Source: Nonomuraea helvata (lineage in GTDB: Bacteria; Actinomycetota; Actinomycetes; Streptosporangiales; Streptosporangiaceae). From it: a DNA stretch of 64,000 bases. Shown piece by piece: positions 49,740-58,425 of the stretch (within the stretch, counting starts at the first letter, position 1; every line of letters starts with the position of its first letter). The stretch is from positions 1,116,001 to 1,180,000 of the forward strand of contig NZ_BAAAXV010000005.1 of the NCBI RefSeq assembly GCF_039535785.1, read 5' to 3'. A model generated the notes under the pieces. It was not told the origin of the DNA, searched no databases, and worked only from the letters and a program-made list of their open reading frames with translations. The position numbers were made by a program, and so were the translations under genes.

Positions 49740-51471
49740 CCTCGTTCTCCCACTTCGGCGCCATGTCCCGGGCGATCTTGATGTCGTCGTTGCTGGTGCC
49801 TGCCGCGACCATGGGCCAGACCATGGCGTCCTGGTGGACGACGAAGTCGACCACGACGGGCACGTCGTTGATCTCCATAGCCTTCTTGATCACGGCGTCC
49901 ACGTCCTCGGGACGCTCGCACCGCAGGCCCACACAACCATAGGCCTCGGCCAGCTTCACGAAGTCCGGGATGCGGCGCGTCGTCTGCAGGTTGGTGTTGG
50001 AGTAACGCTGGTCGTAGAAGAGCGTCTGCCACTGGCGGACCATGCCGAGATTACCGTTGTTGATGACGGCGATCTTGACCGGCACCCCCTCCAGGGCGCA
50101 CGTGGCCAGCTCCTGGTTGGTCATCTGGAAGCAGCCGTCGCCGTCGATGGCCCACACCGTGGCGTCGGGGCGGCCCATCTTGGCGCCCATCGCGGCCGGG
50201 ACGGCGAAGCCCATCGTGCCGAGGCCGCCGGAGTTGATGAACGTGCCGGGCTTCTCGTAGTCGATGAACTGCGAGGCCCACATCTGGTGCTGCCCGACCC
50301 CGGCCACGTAGTACGTGTCGGGCCCGGCGATGGCGCTCAGCCGCTCCATCACGTACTGCGGCGCCAGCGAGCCGTCCTCGAACGTCTCGTAGCCCAGTGG
50401 GTACGTCTTCTTGTAGCCGTTGAGGATCGTCCACCAGGCGCTGTAGTCGCCCTTCTGCCCCGATGCCTCGATGGCGGCGACGAGGTCGCCGATGACCTCC
50501 TTGCAGTCGCCCACGATCGGCACGTCGGCGTGGCGGTTCTTGGAGATCTCCGCCGGGTCGATGTCGGCGTGCACGACCTTCGCGTTCGGCGCGAACGACT
50601 TCAGGTCACCGGTCACCCGGTCGTCGAAGCGCACGCCCAGACCGATGAGCAGGTCGGACTGCTGGAGCGCGGCCACGGCCGAGACGCTGCCGTGCATCCC
50701 AGGCATGCCCATGTGCTGGGGGTGGCTGTCGGGGAACGTGCCCCTGGCCATCAGGGTCGTGACGACCGGGATGTCGGTCAGCTCGGCCAGCTGGAGCAGC
50801 TCCTGCGACGCGCCCGCCTTGTGGACGCCGCCGCCGACGTACAGCACCGGCCGCCTGGACTCGGCGATCAGCTTGGCGGCCTCGCGGATCTGCTTGGAGT
50901 GCGGCCTGGTGACCGGGCGGTAGCCCGGGAGCTGCATGGTCGGCGGCCAACTGAAGACGGTCTCCGACTGCAGCGCGTCCTTCGAGATGTCCACGAGCAC
51001 CGGGCCGGGACGGCCGGTGGAGGCGATGTGGAAGGCCTCCATGATCGTACGGGCGATGTCTCCAGGGTCCGTGACCAGGAAGTTGTGCTTCGTGATCGGC
51101 ATGGTGATGCCGGAGATGTCGGCTTCCTGGAACGCGTCCGTGCCGATGGCGGCGCTGGCCACCTGGCCGGTGATCGCCACGATCGGCACCGAGTCCATGT
51201 ACGCGTCGGCGATCGGCGTCACCAGGTTCGTGGCGCCGGGGCCGCTGGTCGCCATGCACACCCCGACCCTGCCGGTGGCCTGCGCGTAGCCCTCGGCCGC
51301 GTGACCCGCACCCTGCTCGTGGCGTACGAGCACGTGCCGGACCTTGGTCGAGTCGTAGAGAGGATCGTAGGCCGGCAGAATGGCACCGCCCGGGATCCCG
51401 AACACTGTGTCGACTCCAACGTGCTCCAGCGCCCTGACCAGGGCCTGTGCACCTGTCATCCGTTCGGTCAT
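49732..51471 (-). CDS. ilvB: Acetolactate synthase, large catalytic subunit
   Basis: A 579-residue TPP- and FAD-dependent enzyme; it condenses two pyruvates, or pyruvate and 2-oxobutanoate, at the branch point of the pathway. The TPP-activating Glu is in VDTVFGIPGGAILPAYD-RHEQGAGHAAEGYA region, the FAD part is in LLIGLGVRFDDRVTGDL, and the TPP/Mg motif is AIDGDGCFQMTNQELATCAL then VINNGNLGMV. It is first in the ilvBNC operon. The leader with attenuation signals lies at 51516-51621. Confidence 0.97.
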   Translation of the reverse strand: MTERMTGAQALVRALEHVGVDTVFGIPGGAILPAYDPLYDSTKVRHVLVRHEQGAGHAAEGYAQATGRVGVCMATSGPGATNLVTPIADAYMDSVPIVAITGQVASAAIGTDAFQEADISGITMPITKHNFLVTDPGDIARTIMEAFHIASTGRPGPVLVDISKDALQSETVFSWPPTMQLPGYRPVTRPHSKQIREAAKLIAESRRPVLYVGGGVHKAGASQELLQLAELTDIPVVTTLMARGTFPDSHPQHMGMPGMHGSVSAVAALQQSDLLIGLGVRFDDRVTGDLKSFAPNAKVVHADIDPAEISKNRHADVPIVGDCKEVIGDLVAAIEASGQKGDYSAWWTILNGYKKTYPLGYETFEDGSLAPQYVMERLSAIAGPDTYYVAGVGQHQMWASQFIDYEKPGTFINSGGLGTMGFAVPAAMGAKMGRPDATVWAIDGDGCFQMTNQELATCALEGVPVKIAVINNGNLGMVRQWQTLFYDQRYSNTNLQTTRRIPDFVKLAEAYGCVGLRCERPEDVDAVIKKAMEINDVPVVVDFVVHQDAMVWPMVAAGTSNDDIKIARDMAPKWENEDE

Positions 51472-51515
51472 CGGCTCGTTCCTTGCGTGGCTACTCGCTT
51501 AAGGACATAAAAAAT

Positions 51516-51547
51516 GCCCCTGCCCACCGAGGGGGTGGGTCTGGGGC
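51516..51547 (-). terminator. Attenuator terminator of ilvBNC
   Basis: On the minus strand GCCCC/GGGGC and CCCACC/GGTGGG stack into one stem (plus arms 51516-51528 and 51534-51547), followed by ATTTTTTAT. It ends 44 bases before the ilvB start. Confidence 0.88.
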
Positions 51548-51588
51548 GGCGCGCAGGTCGTCGTGCTTCGCTATCGGCCTGCGCGCCG
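51547..51588 (-). promoter_or_regulatory. Alternative hairpin of the ilvB attenuator
   Basis: CGGCGCGCAGG (51547-51557) and CCTGCGCGCCG (51578-51588) pair over 11 bases. The right part covers the codons for RRRAGR of the leader peptide. Its left arm touches the terminator stem, so the two structures can compete. Confidence 0.75.
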
Positions 51589-51621
51589 GCGAAGTACTAC
51601 GAGAATCTCACTGCGAAGCAT
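51571..51621 (-). CDS. ilvB leader peptide (16 residues)
   Basis: The frame encodes MLRSEILVVLRRRAGR and a stop. Ile-Leu-Val-Val-Leu is the control run for a ribosome that lacks charged branched-chain tRNA. Comparable ilvB leaders are known in Streptomyces and corynebacteria. The ATG is only a few bases after a possible promoter (TTGGCA at 51654-51659 and TATGGT at 51629-51634, 19 bases apart), so the leader may be read from a leaderless transcript. It lies just 55 bases after the GGDEF-EAL stop. Confidence 0.85.
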   Translation of the reverse strand: MLRSEILVVLRRRAGR

Positions 51622-51676
51622 GGCAAACACCATAGCCGCTCGGAACGCCCCGGTGCCAACTTCGTGGACACTTGTC

Positions 51677-54454
51677 TCAAACGGTGAGACTCGTACGCAT
51701 CAGAGAGTCCACGCCGCGCGCTGCCATCGGCCGTGCCACCAGGAACCCCTGCCCCTTCGTGCATCCCATCCTCTTGAGCAGCTCGAGCTGCTCGGGACGC
51801 TCGATGCCCTCCGCCACCACGACAAGCCCGAGGTCGTGGCCGAGCCGGACGATCGTCCGGGTGAGCAGGGTCAGCGTGTCGTCCGTGCCGAGCCCCGACA
51901 CGAACGACGGATCTATCTTGATCATGTCGACGGGGAGCTGCCGCAGGAACGCCAGCGACGCGTAGCCCGTACCGAAGTCGTCGATGGCCAGCCGCACCCC
52001 GAGTGCGCGCAGCTCGGACAGGCGCTTGATCGTCTCCTCGGCGTCCTCGACCAGCATCTCCTCGATCACCTCGAGGGTCAGCGCGGAGGCGGGCAGCCCG
52101 CTCTCGGTCAGGGCCTCCTCGACCGTCTCCACGAAGCGCGGCGCGGTGATCTGGCGGGCGGACAGGTTCAGCGACAGCCCGATGTCCCAGGACGAGGCCC
52201 GCCAGGCGGCCACCTCGCGGCAGGCCTCGCGCAGGATCCACTCGCCCAGCGGCACGATCAGCCCGGTGTCCTCGGCCGGGCCGAGGAACTGCTCCGGCGG
52301 CACGAACACCGACCCGCGCCACCACCGCACCAGCGCCTCGACCGCGGTGACCCGTGACGTGGCCAGGTCGACCACCGGCTGGTACTCGATCGCGAACTGC
52401 TGCTCGATCAGCGCCCGCTGCAGGTCGGCCGCCAGCTCCAGCCGGCGCACCACGTCGGCGTGCATCTGCGCGGCGAACACCTCGACCCGGCGCCCGCCCA
52501 GCTCTTTGGCGCGTGCCATGGCGACGTCCGCGTTGCGGATCAGGTCGCCGGCAGGCATGTCGTCCTCGGTGAAGGCCACGCCCACGCTGGCGGTCAGCGC
52601 CACGTCGCGGTCGGCGACGCGGAACGGCTCCTGCGAGACCGCGCGTACGAGCCGCTCGGCCAGGTCGACCGCGATCTGCGCCTCGCCGCCCGTCTCCACG
52701 AGCACCGCGAACTCGTCGCCGCCCCAGCGGGCCAGCGTGTCGTCGCTGCGTACGGAGCCACGCAGCCTGCGCGCCGCCTGGCCGAGAAGGTAGTCGCCGC
52801 TCGCGTGGCCCACCGAGTCGTTGACCGAGGTGAACCCGTCCAGATCGAGGAAGATGACCGCGACGTTCGCCGTACCGGAGCCCGACGTGCGCCCGGCGAG
52901 CACCTCGCGGGTGCGCTCCTCGAAGTAGGCGCGGTTGGGCAGCCCGGTCACGCCGTCGTGGAAGGTCAGGTGGGCGACCTGGTTGCGCAGCGCCTCCTCG
53001 TCGCTGATGTCTCTGGTGGTCACCAGCATCAGGTCGTCGCCGCCGACGTGGCGGGTGGCGACGGACTCCGTGGGCCGCCAGGTGCCGTCGGCCGCGCGCA
53101 CCCGGCAGGCGATCAGGCAGGCGCCCGGCGCGCTGCTGTCCTCGTCGAGGTGCATGGCGCGCAGTGCGACCTGGATGCCGGGGACGTCCTCCGGATGGAT
53201 GTAGTCGAAGATCGACCCGCCGACCACGTCGTCGGGGCAGTAGCCGTACGTGGCCTCGACCCCTGGGCCGATCTGTCGCACCACGCCCTCGTAGTCGCAG
53301 GTGAACACCACGTCGCCGGTGCTCTCGGCCAGATCCCTGAGCTGCCGCTCGCCCAGCTTGACCCGGACGCGCAGGCGCATGTTGGCCACCGAGACCACGA
53401 ACAGGCGCACCAGCAGGAGCAGCACCACGGAGACCGCGACCACGACGACGCCGGTCACGGGCCGTTCGGGGCGCTCGCCGGCCAGGTGGGCCAGCCACGT
53501 GACGGCGGCCACGGCGACCAGCGCCAGCGGCACGAGCGCGACCACGTTCCCGACGGCGGACCGGTCCAGCTCGCGCGCGGGCGGCCCCCAGGGCACGGTG
53601 GCGAGCAGCAGGAACGCGACGGGCGCCAGCATGACGCTCCAGACCTGCGGGTCGCCTCCGTCGAGCCTGGCCACCGCCGCCGCCAGCCCCGCCACGGTCA
53701 TGGTGGCGAGCACGCCGACGCCGGCCAGGGCCAGCAGCCAGGAGGAGGCCCGGCTGGTCAGCACCGACGGGATCACCGCACACGTCACCAGCAGCGCGAT
53801 CATCGGCGGCAGCATCACCAGCGTGAACGCCGCCGGATCGGCCGCGTCGTCGTAGACGTGGCGCAGTGCCACGACCCAGCCGATCAGGAAGAGCGAGGCG
53901 GCGCACAGGTAGGAGTCGGTCACATGCCGTAAAACAATCCTGGCCGGGAACCTACGGTCGGCGGCGATCAGCGCCCCACCGGCCGTGACCACGGTGCCGA
54001 GCAGCACGAACAGGTCCGCGAAGCTGACCAGGAAGCTCTCGGCGAACGGGCGCAGCGCCACCCCGGCGGCCCAGATGACGGCTCCGCCGCCCATCCAGCG
54101 GGCGCCGAGCGCCATAGGGCGGTCCGCCGCCGACCTCACCGAGGCCACCAGCAGGGATCCGGCGGCGATCAGCGCAGCCAGCACGCCGGCGACCGCACCG
54201 GTGACCAAGGCGTGACCGCCTATGCCGAGCGCAGCGGCGAACGCCACCGCGCCTGCCGCCGCGGCGGCGGTAAGCGGCACCCGTGGATCACGCCAGCGGA
54301 TCACAGTCGTTGCCCATCCCGTCTCGAACTCTGCACCGGTGACCGCCGAAGTCCGGCCGATCACTTCGCCAGTGTGTGCGGTCGTGGGTGCGCGGGTGGT
54401 GACAACGCCGATGTCGTCACCGATCTGATAACCACACAGACCAATTACCGCCAA
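51677..54454 (-). CDS. Membrane GGDEF-EAL c-di-GMP enzyme with PAS domain
   Basis: A protein of up to 925 residues. Nine or ten membrane helices occupy about 60-375 (a MASE-like sensor). A PAS domain follows (about 380-500). GGDEF (about 510-670) is intact, with RWGGDEFAV, and an I-site RSDD sits five residues before it. EAL (about 680-920) is intact as VTAVEALVRWW, with IDDFGTGYASLAFL and IKIDPSFVSGLG. So it may both make and break c-di-GMP, with feedback inhibition of synthesis. The start is uncertain: TTG 54454, GTG 54364 or GTG 54304 are possible. It lies on the same strand as ilvB, but no functional link is known. Confidence 0.9.
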   Translation of the reverse strand: MAVIGLCGYQIGDDIGVVTTRAPTTAHTGEVIGRTSAVTGAEFETGWATTVIRWRDPRVPLTAAAAAGAVAFAAALGIGGHALVTGAVAGVLAALIAAGSLLVASVRSAADRPMALGARWMGGGAVIWAAGVALRPFAESFLVSFADLFVLLGTVVTAGGALIAADRRFPARIVLRHVTDSYLCAASLFLIGWVVALRHVYDDAADPAAFTLVMLPPMIALLVTCAVIPSVLTSRASSWLLALAGVGVLATMTVAGLAAAVARLDGGDPQVWSVMLAPVAFLLLATVPWGPPARELDRSAVGNVVALVPLALVAVAAVTWLAHLAGERPERPVTGVVVVAVSVVLLLLVRLFVVSVANMRLRVRVKLGERQLRDLAESTGDVVFTCDYEGVVRQIGPGVEATYGYCPDDVVGGSIFDYIHPEDVPGIQVALRAMHLDEDSSAPGACLIACRVRAADGTWRPTESVATRHVGGDDLMLVTTRDISDEEALRNQVAHLTFHDGVTGLPNRAYFEERTREVLAGRTSGSGTANVAVIFLDLDGFTSVNDSVGHASGDYLLGQAARRLRGSVRSDDTLARWGGDEFAVLVETGGEAQIAVDLAERLVRAVSQEPFRVADRDVALTASVGVAFTEDDMPAGDLIRNADVAMARAKELGGRRVEVFAAQMHADVVRRLELAADLQRALIEQQFAIEYQPVVDLATSRVTAVEALVRWWRGSVFVPPEQFLGPAEDTGLIVPLGEWILREACREVAAWRASSWDIGLSLNLSARQITAPRFVETVEEALTESGLPASALTLEVIEEMLVEDAEETIKRLSELRALGVRLAIDDFGTGYASLAFLRQLPVDMIKIDPSFVSGLGTDDTLTLLTRTIVRLGHDLGLVVVAEGIERPEQLELLKRMGCTKGQGFLVARPMAARGVDSLMRTSLTV

Positions 54455-54540
54455 GAGCCCCTTGACAGCGAGTCAGGAACTCCCTGCAAGTGCCACGGTA
54501 CGCACCGAAGGTCACGGACCAGCCACGGTCCGGGATCCTC

Positions 54541-55217
54541 TCAGTACGCGTCCGTTATGACGTTGACCAGCGGCTCGCCTGCGAGGTGACGCAGGATCTG
54601 GGCACGGATGAGCCGTAGCGCGCGCCGCCCCGACGCCGGGGTGCTGCCGGCGATGTGCGGGGTGATCAGTACGCCCTGAGCGCTCCAAAGGGGGTGGCCC
54701 TCGGGCAGCGGCTCGGGCGCCGTCACATCCGGCGCGGCGCGTAGCCTACCGGTTTTCAGCTCCGCGATCAGTGCGTCCGTGTCGACGATCCCGCCCCTGG
54801 TGGCGTTGACGAGCACGGCGCCGTCCTTCATCCGGGCGAGGAACGCCGCGTCGACCATGCCCGCGGTGTCGGCGGTGGCGGGCACGAGCAGCACCACGAC
54901 GTCCGCCTGCGGCAGCAGCGCGGGCAGCTCCTCCATGGCGTGCACGCCGTCGCGGGCGCTCCTGCCACGCGCATGACCTCCACCTCGAAGCCCTCGAGCC
55001 GCCTCTCGAGCGCGGCGCCGATGGAGCCGTGGCCGACGATGAGCACGGTGGAGTCGGCCAGCACCTCGATGTGGTGATACGTCCACGCGCCCCTGCGCTG
55101 CGCGTCCTCCTCGATCCCGTCCGGCATCGGGGACGTGCCATCGTAAACAGCACATTCAACCCCAGGCAGCTCAGAGAGGACATAAGCCACAGAATCGGAC
55201 GGAACCCAGGTCTTCAT
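54541..55217 (-). pseudogene. D-isomer-specific 2-hydroxyacid dehydrogenase, broken
   Basis: The N-terminal part reads MKTWVPSDSVAYVLSELPGV in one frame, the NAD domain VLIVGHGSIGAALERRLEGF in the same frame, and the C-terminal part MEELPALLPQADVVVLLVPA, VNATRGGIVDTDALIAELKT and GVLITPHIAGSTPASGRRAL in another. The frame changes around 54960. About 80-85 residues between DGIEE and DAQRRGAW, normally the end of domain one and the first NAD-domain helix, are also missing: 677 bases here against about 930 for the family. So there is one internal deletion and one frameshift; the protein is not functional. Confidence 0.78.
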
Positions 55218-55255
55218 GCCGAGAACCTTACGACCCGTCGGGAAGTATCAAACAC

Positions 55256-56302
55256 ATGAGGAAGCTCTGGACGATCATGCTCATGGCCGTGCTGACAGCC
55301 TGTTCCAGCGGCCTGGCCAGCGACGGCGACGTGCCCCCTGCCGCCTCGGGCGGCCCCGGGCAGCCGAAGGACGTGGCGACGGGGCTGGCCGTGCCGTGGG
55401 CGATCGCATTTCTCCCCGGAGGGGACGCGCTGGTCACCGAGCGGGACTCGGCACGCCTGCTGCGGGTCCGTCCCGACGGGAAGGCGACGTCGCTGGGGAC
55501 GATCCCCGGGGTACGGCCCGAGGGCGAGGGCGGGCTGATGGGGGTGGCCGTCAAAGGCGAGCAGGTCTTCCTCTACTACAGCGCGGACCAGGACAACCGG
55601 ATCGTCCGCTACCGGCTCTCCGGCGACCGCCTCAGCGACGAGCGGGTCCTGGTGCGCGGCATCCCTAGGGGCGGGATCCACAACGGGGGGCGGCTGGCGT
55701 TCGGGCCCGACGGCTACCTGTACGCCTCCACCGGGGAGACGGGGAACGACCGGCTCGCCCAGCAGCGTGACTCGCTCGGGGGCAAGATCCTGCGCATGAC
55801 CGCGGACGGCGCTCCGGCCCCCGGGAACCCGTTCGGCACGCTCGTCTACAGCTACGGGCACCGCAACGTCCAGGGGCTGGCCTGGGACCCGTCCGGGCGG
55901 CTGTACGCCACCGAGTTCGGCCAGAACACCTACGACGAGGTGAACCTCATCAAGGCTGGAGGCAACTACGGGTGGCCGGAGGTCGAGGGGAAGGGCGACG
56001 ATCCCCGCTTCGTGAACCCCATTGTCACGTGGTCCACCGGCGAGGCGTCCCCCTCGGGCATGGCGTACGCGAAGGGCTCGCTGTGGGTGGCGGCGCTGCG
56101 GGGCGAGCGCCTGTGGCAGGTGCCGCTGAAGGCGGACGGGTCGGCCGGCAAGCCCGTCGCCCACTTCACCGACCGCTACGGCCGCCTCCGCGCCGTCACG
56201 TCCGCCCCTGACGGCACGCTGTGGGTGGGGACCAGCAACAAGGACGGCCGCGGCTCCCCGCGCCCCGGCGACGACCGCATCCTCTCGATCACGCCCTCAT
56301 GA
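55256..56302 (+). CDS. PQQ-dependent sugar dehydrogenase-like lipoprotein
   Basis: A 348-residue protein of the glucose/sorbosone dehydrogenase (GSDH) family. The signal peptide ends with the lipobox LTAC (Cys about 16). The beta-propeller carries AVPWAIAFLPGGDALVTERD, IPRGGIHNGGRLAFGPDGYL with the catalytic-type His, GYLYASTGETGNDRLAQQRD and SYGHRNVQGLAWDP. This is the soluble-glucose-dehydrogenase fold; PQQ and calcium would be used if the cofactor is available. Actinobacterial members often lack proof of PQQ use. It is divergent from the broken dehydrogenase and converges on VanW. Confidence 0.87.
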   Translation: MRKLWTIMLMAVLTACSSGLASDGDVPPAASGGPGQPKDVATGLAVPWAIAFLPGGDALVTERDSARLLRVRPDGKATSLGTIPGVRPEGEGGLMGVAVKGEQVFLYYSADQDNRIVRYRLSGDRLSDERVLVRGIPRGGIHNGGRLAFGPDGYLYASTGETGNDRLAQQRDSLGGKILRMTADGAPAPGNPFGTLVYSYGHRNVQGLAWDPSGRLYATEFGQNTYDEVNLIKAGGNYGWPEVEGKGDDPRFVNPIVTWSTGEASPSGMAYAKGSLWVAALRGERLWQVPLKADGSAGKPVAHFTDRYGRLRAVTSAPDGTLWVGTSNKDGRGSPRPGDDRILSITPS

Positions 56303-56331
56303 CGCGGCGGGAGGCCAGACCGCCCGCCCCG

Positions 56332-58332
56332 TCAGTTGGTCCCCGTGCAGGTCGTCTGAGGCTGGGCGCGGTACTTGGTGGTCACCTTCTTGTCCTTCTT
56401 GACCACCTTGCCGTCCTGGTGGAACACGCGCGTGACGTCGATCGTGAACCCCTGCTGCCCCGTGGTGGACACGCAGCCGGGCGCCGAGCTGGTCTCGCTC
56501 CGGAACGGCACGAAGTCCCGCTTGTCGGACTCCACCGCCTCCACCTCGTCGTACCGCTTGGTGCTCCACAGCGTGACCGTCACCGACGTGTCCGTGAAGG
56601 CCGTCTTGATCAGCACCCCGTGCTCGGAGTCGTTGCGCCACTTCAGGTCCGTGTCCGGATACAGCAGCGTGACGTCACGCCCGGCCGGGTAGCGAGTCGA
56701 GAAGTAGTCCATCGGCTTGTGCTCGACGAGATCGAACCCGCCGAAGAACGCCGCGTTGTACATGGCCGTGGCGAACTGCGACACGCCGCCGCCCACGATG
56801 TTCACCATCCGGCCGCCGACGATCTGCCCCGCCTCGACGTACCCGTCCTCGAGGGTGCGCTCCCCCACGGCCTCGTTGATCGAGAACGTCTCCCCCGGCT
56901 TGACGAGGCGTCCGTCGAGCTCCTGCGCCATCCGCTGGATGTTCTTCACCCGCGGCTGGCAGCAGTCGAACGTCGTGTTGAACGAGCCCACGACCTCCTT
57001 GATGCCGAGGCCGCGTACCTGAGAGGTCGTGACAGCGGGGGCGACGGCGCCAAGCCGCACGGGGACGGTACGGTTCCCGCCCTCGTCGAACACCTTCTCG
57101 GCGTCCCGGGCCAGCAGCTTGTCGTTCACGCCCCGGCCCGTGCGCGCGGGCACCAGCACCGGCTTGTCGTTGACGATCTGGTACGTGGCGTCGCGCGGCT
57201 GCTGGGCGGCGTCCACGAGGCTGCCCTCCACGGCGGCCAGCACCGCCTTGGCGTTGAACGAGGGCGCCAGCCCGCCGGAGCCGTCGGAGGTGTAGGTCAG
57301 GTTGGCGGCGATCATCACCGGGGAGACCTGCGCCTGCTTGCCGTCGAGGGTCAGCGTGAGGGGCGCGGAGACGGCCTGCTTCGCCTTGGCCAGGGCGTCC
57401 TCGACGGCCTGCGGAGTGGTGACGGGCTTGGCCGGCCGCAGCGTCAGCGGGACGTTGCCGCCCCCGTTCAGGAAGGCGTCACCGATCCTGCGTACGGCGT
57501 CGTCCCGGTCGAGCAGCACGCCGTCCTCAGGCTGGCGGGCCTTCGGCTGCAGCCCGGCGAAGAACACCCGGCCCTCGTGCGCCTTCTTGTCGGCGCCCTC
57601 CGCCAGGCCCTCGACGGTCCTGGCGAGCTGGGAGGAGTCGAGGTTCACCTTCGGCTGGAGCTCGGTCCTGCCGGTCAGCCCCCGCCACACCTCCTGCGGG
57701 CTGGGGAAGCCGCTGGGCGCCTGCCCGATCGTGCTCACCACGTCGAGCTCGAGCCCGGCCTCGTCGGGCTGGATGGTCTCCTTCTTGCCGCCGATGTCGA
57801 CCACGACCGGGGCGCTCAGCCTGGTGGCCAGTTGGGTGCGGAGCTTGTCGGCCGCCTGGGTGACGGTCAGCCCGCCGATGTCGACGCCCGCGACGTGGGT
57901 GCCGCGCAGCACGGAGCCCGACATGAGCACGGCGGGCACGACGTACGCCAGTCCCGCCAGGACCACCACGAACGCCAGCAGGCCCGGCAGAAGGCGGCGC
58001 CGCCTGGGCGGCTCGGGCTCGTAGGCGGGCGGGCGCTCCGCGGGCCCGGCCGTGCCGAACACGGGGGCGGGCGAGCTCGACGGGTGCTTGTCGTTCATCG
58101 GCCAGGGCTGCGCCGGCGGCGCCACAGGGGGCAGCGCGCCGCCCGAGGGACCGCCCGGAGCGCTCGGTCCTTGGGCCGGCCGGGGCTCCTGCCTGTCCGG
58201 CGGACCGAAGATGTCCCGGGAGACGCCCGGGGGAAGGCCTTCGATCCGCGGCTTCTTGGAGACGCCCGACGTGGGCAACGGCACCGAGGCGAACGGGTCG
58301 GTCGGTGATTCGATCGGTCCGGCGTTACGCAC
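56332..58332 (-). CDS. VanW-family protein with peptidoglycan-binding domains
   Basis: A 666-residue protein. The N-terminal 95 residues are cytoplasmic, proline-rich and acidic; one helix (LLPGLLAFVVVLAGLAYVVP, about 115-137) anchors it. Two or three repeated domains of the YoaR/PG-binding-4 type follow (about 150-410; VAGVDIGGLTVTQAADKLRT marks the start). The VanW domain (about 425-600) has GSFNTTFDCCQPRVKNIQRM, the GETFSINEAVGERTLEDGY segment and NIVGGGVSQFATAMYNAAF. The G5-like end holds Cys residues. VanW proteins occur in glycopeptide-resistance clusters, but the function is not known; a role in the cell envelope is likely. The GTG start has a GGAGGAG site upstream. Confidence 0.9.
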   Translation of the reverse strand: MRNAGPIESPTDPFASVPLPTSGVSKKPRIEGLPPGVSRDIFGPPDRQEPRPAQGPSAPGGPSGGALPPVAPPAQPWPMNDKHPSSSPAPVFGTAGPAERPPAYEPEPPRRRRLLPGLLAFVVVLAGLAYVVPAVLMSGSVLRGTHVAGVDIGGLTVTQAADKLRTQLATRLSAPVVVDIGGKKETIQPDEAGLELDVVSTIGQAPSGFPSPQEVWRGLTGRTELQPKVNLDSSQLARTVEGLAEGADKKAHEGRVFFAGLQPKARQPEDGVLLDRDDAVRRIGDAFLNGGGNVPLTLRPAKPVTTPQAVEDALAKAKQAVSAPLTLTLDGKQAQVSPVMIAANLTYTSDGSGGLAPSFNAKAVLAAVEGSLVDAAQQPRDATYQIVNDKPVLVPARTGRGVNDKLLARDAEKVFDEGGNRTVPVRLGAVAPAVTTSQVRGLGIKEVVGSFNTTFDCCQPRVKNIQRMAQELDGRLVKPGETFSINEAVGERTLEDGYVEAGQIVGGRMVNIVGGGVSQFATAMYNAAFFGGFDLVEHKPMDYFSTRYPAGRDVTLLYPDTDLKWRNDSEHGVLIKTAFTDTSVTVTLWSTKRYDEVEAVESDKRDFVPFRSETSSAPGCVSTTGQQGFTIDVTRVFHQDGKVVKKDKKVTTKYRAQPQTTCTGTN

Positions 58333-58425
58333 GCCTCAATCTCCTCCCGGGTCCGCGGCCAAGTCTCAGGCAACAGTAAGGCACGCGGATCCGCATATGT
58401 CACGGGAAATGGCTACGGAAGTGTG

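Noticed and set aside
47968..51510. A 1180-codon plus-strand open frame opposite ilvC, ilvN and ilvB
   Set aside because: Entirely antisense to three certain genes; composition (H, D, V, L, G, R only) is the shadow pattern of GC-rich codons.
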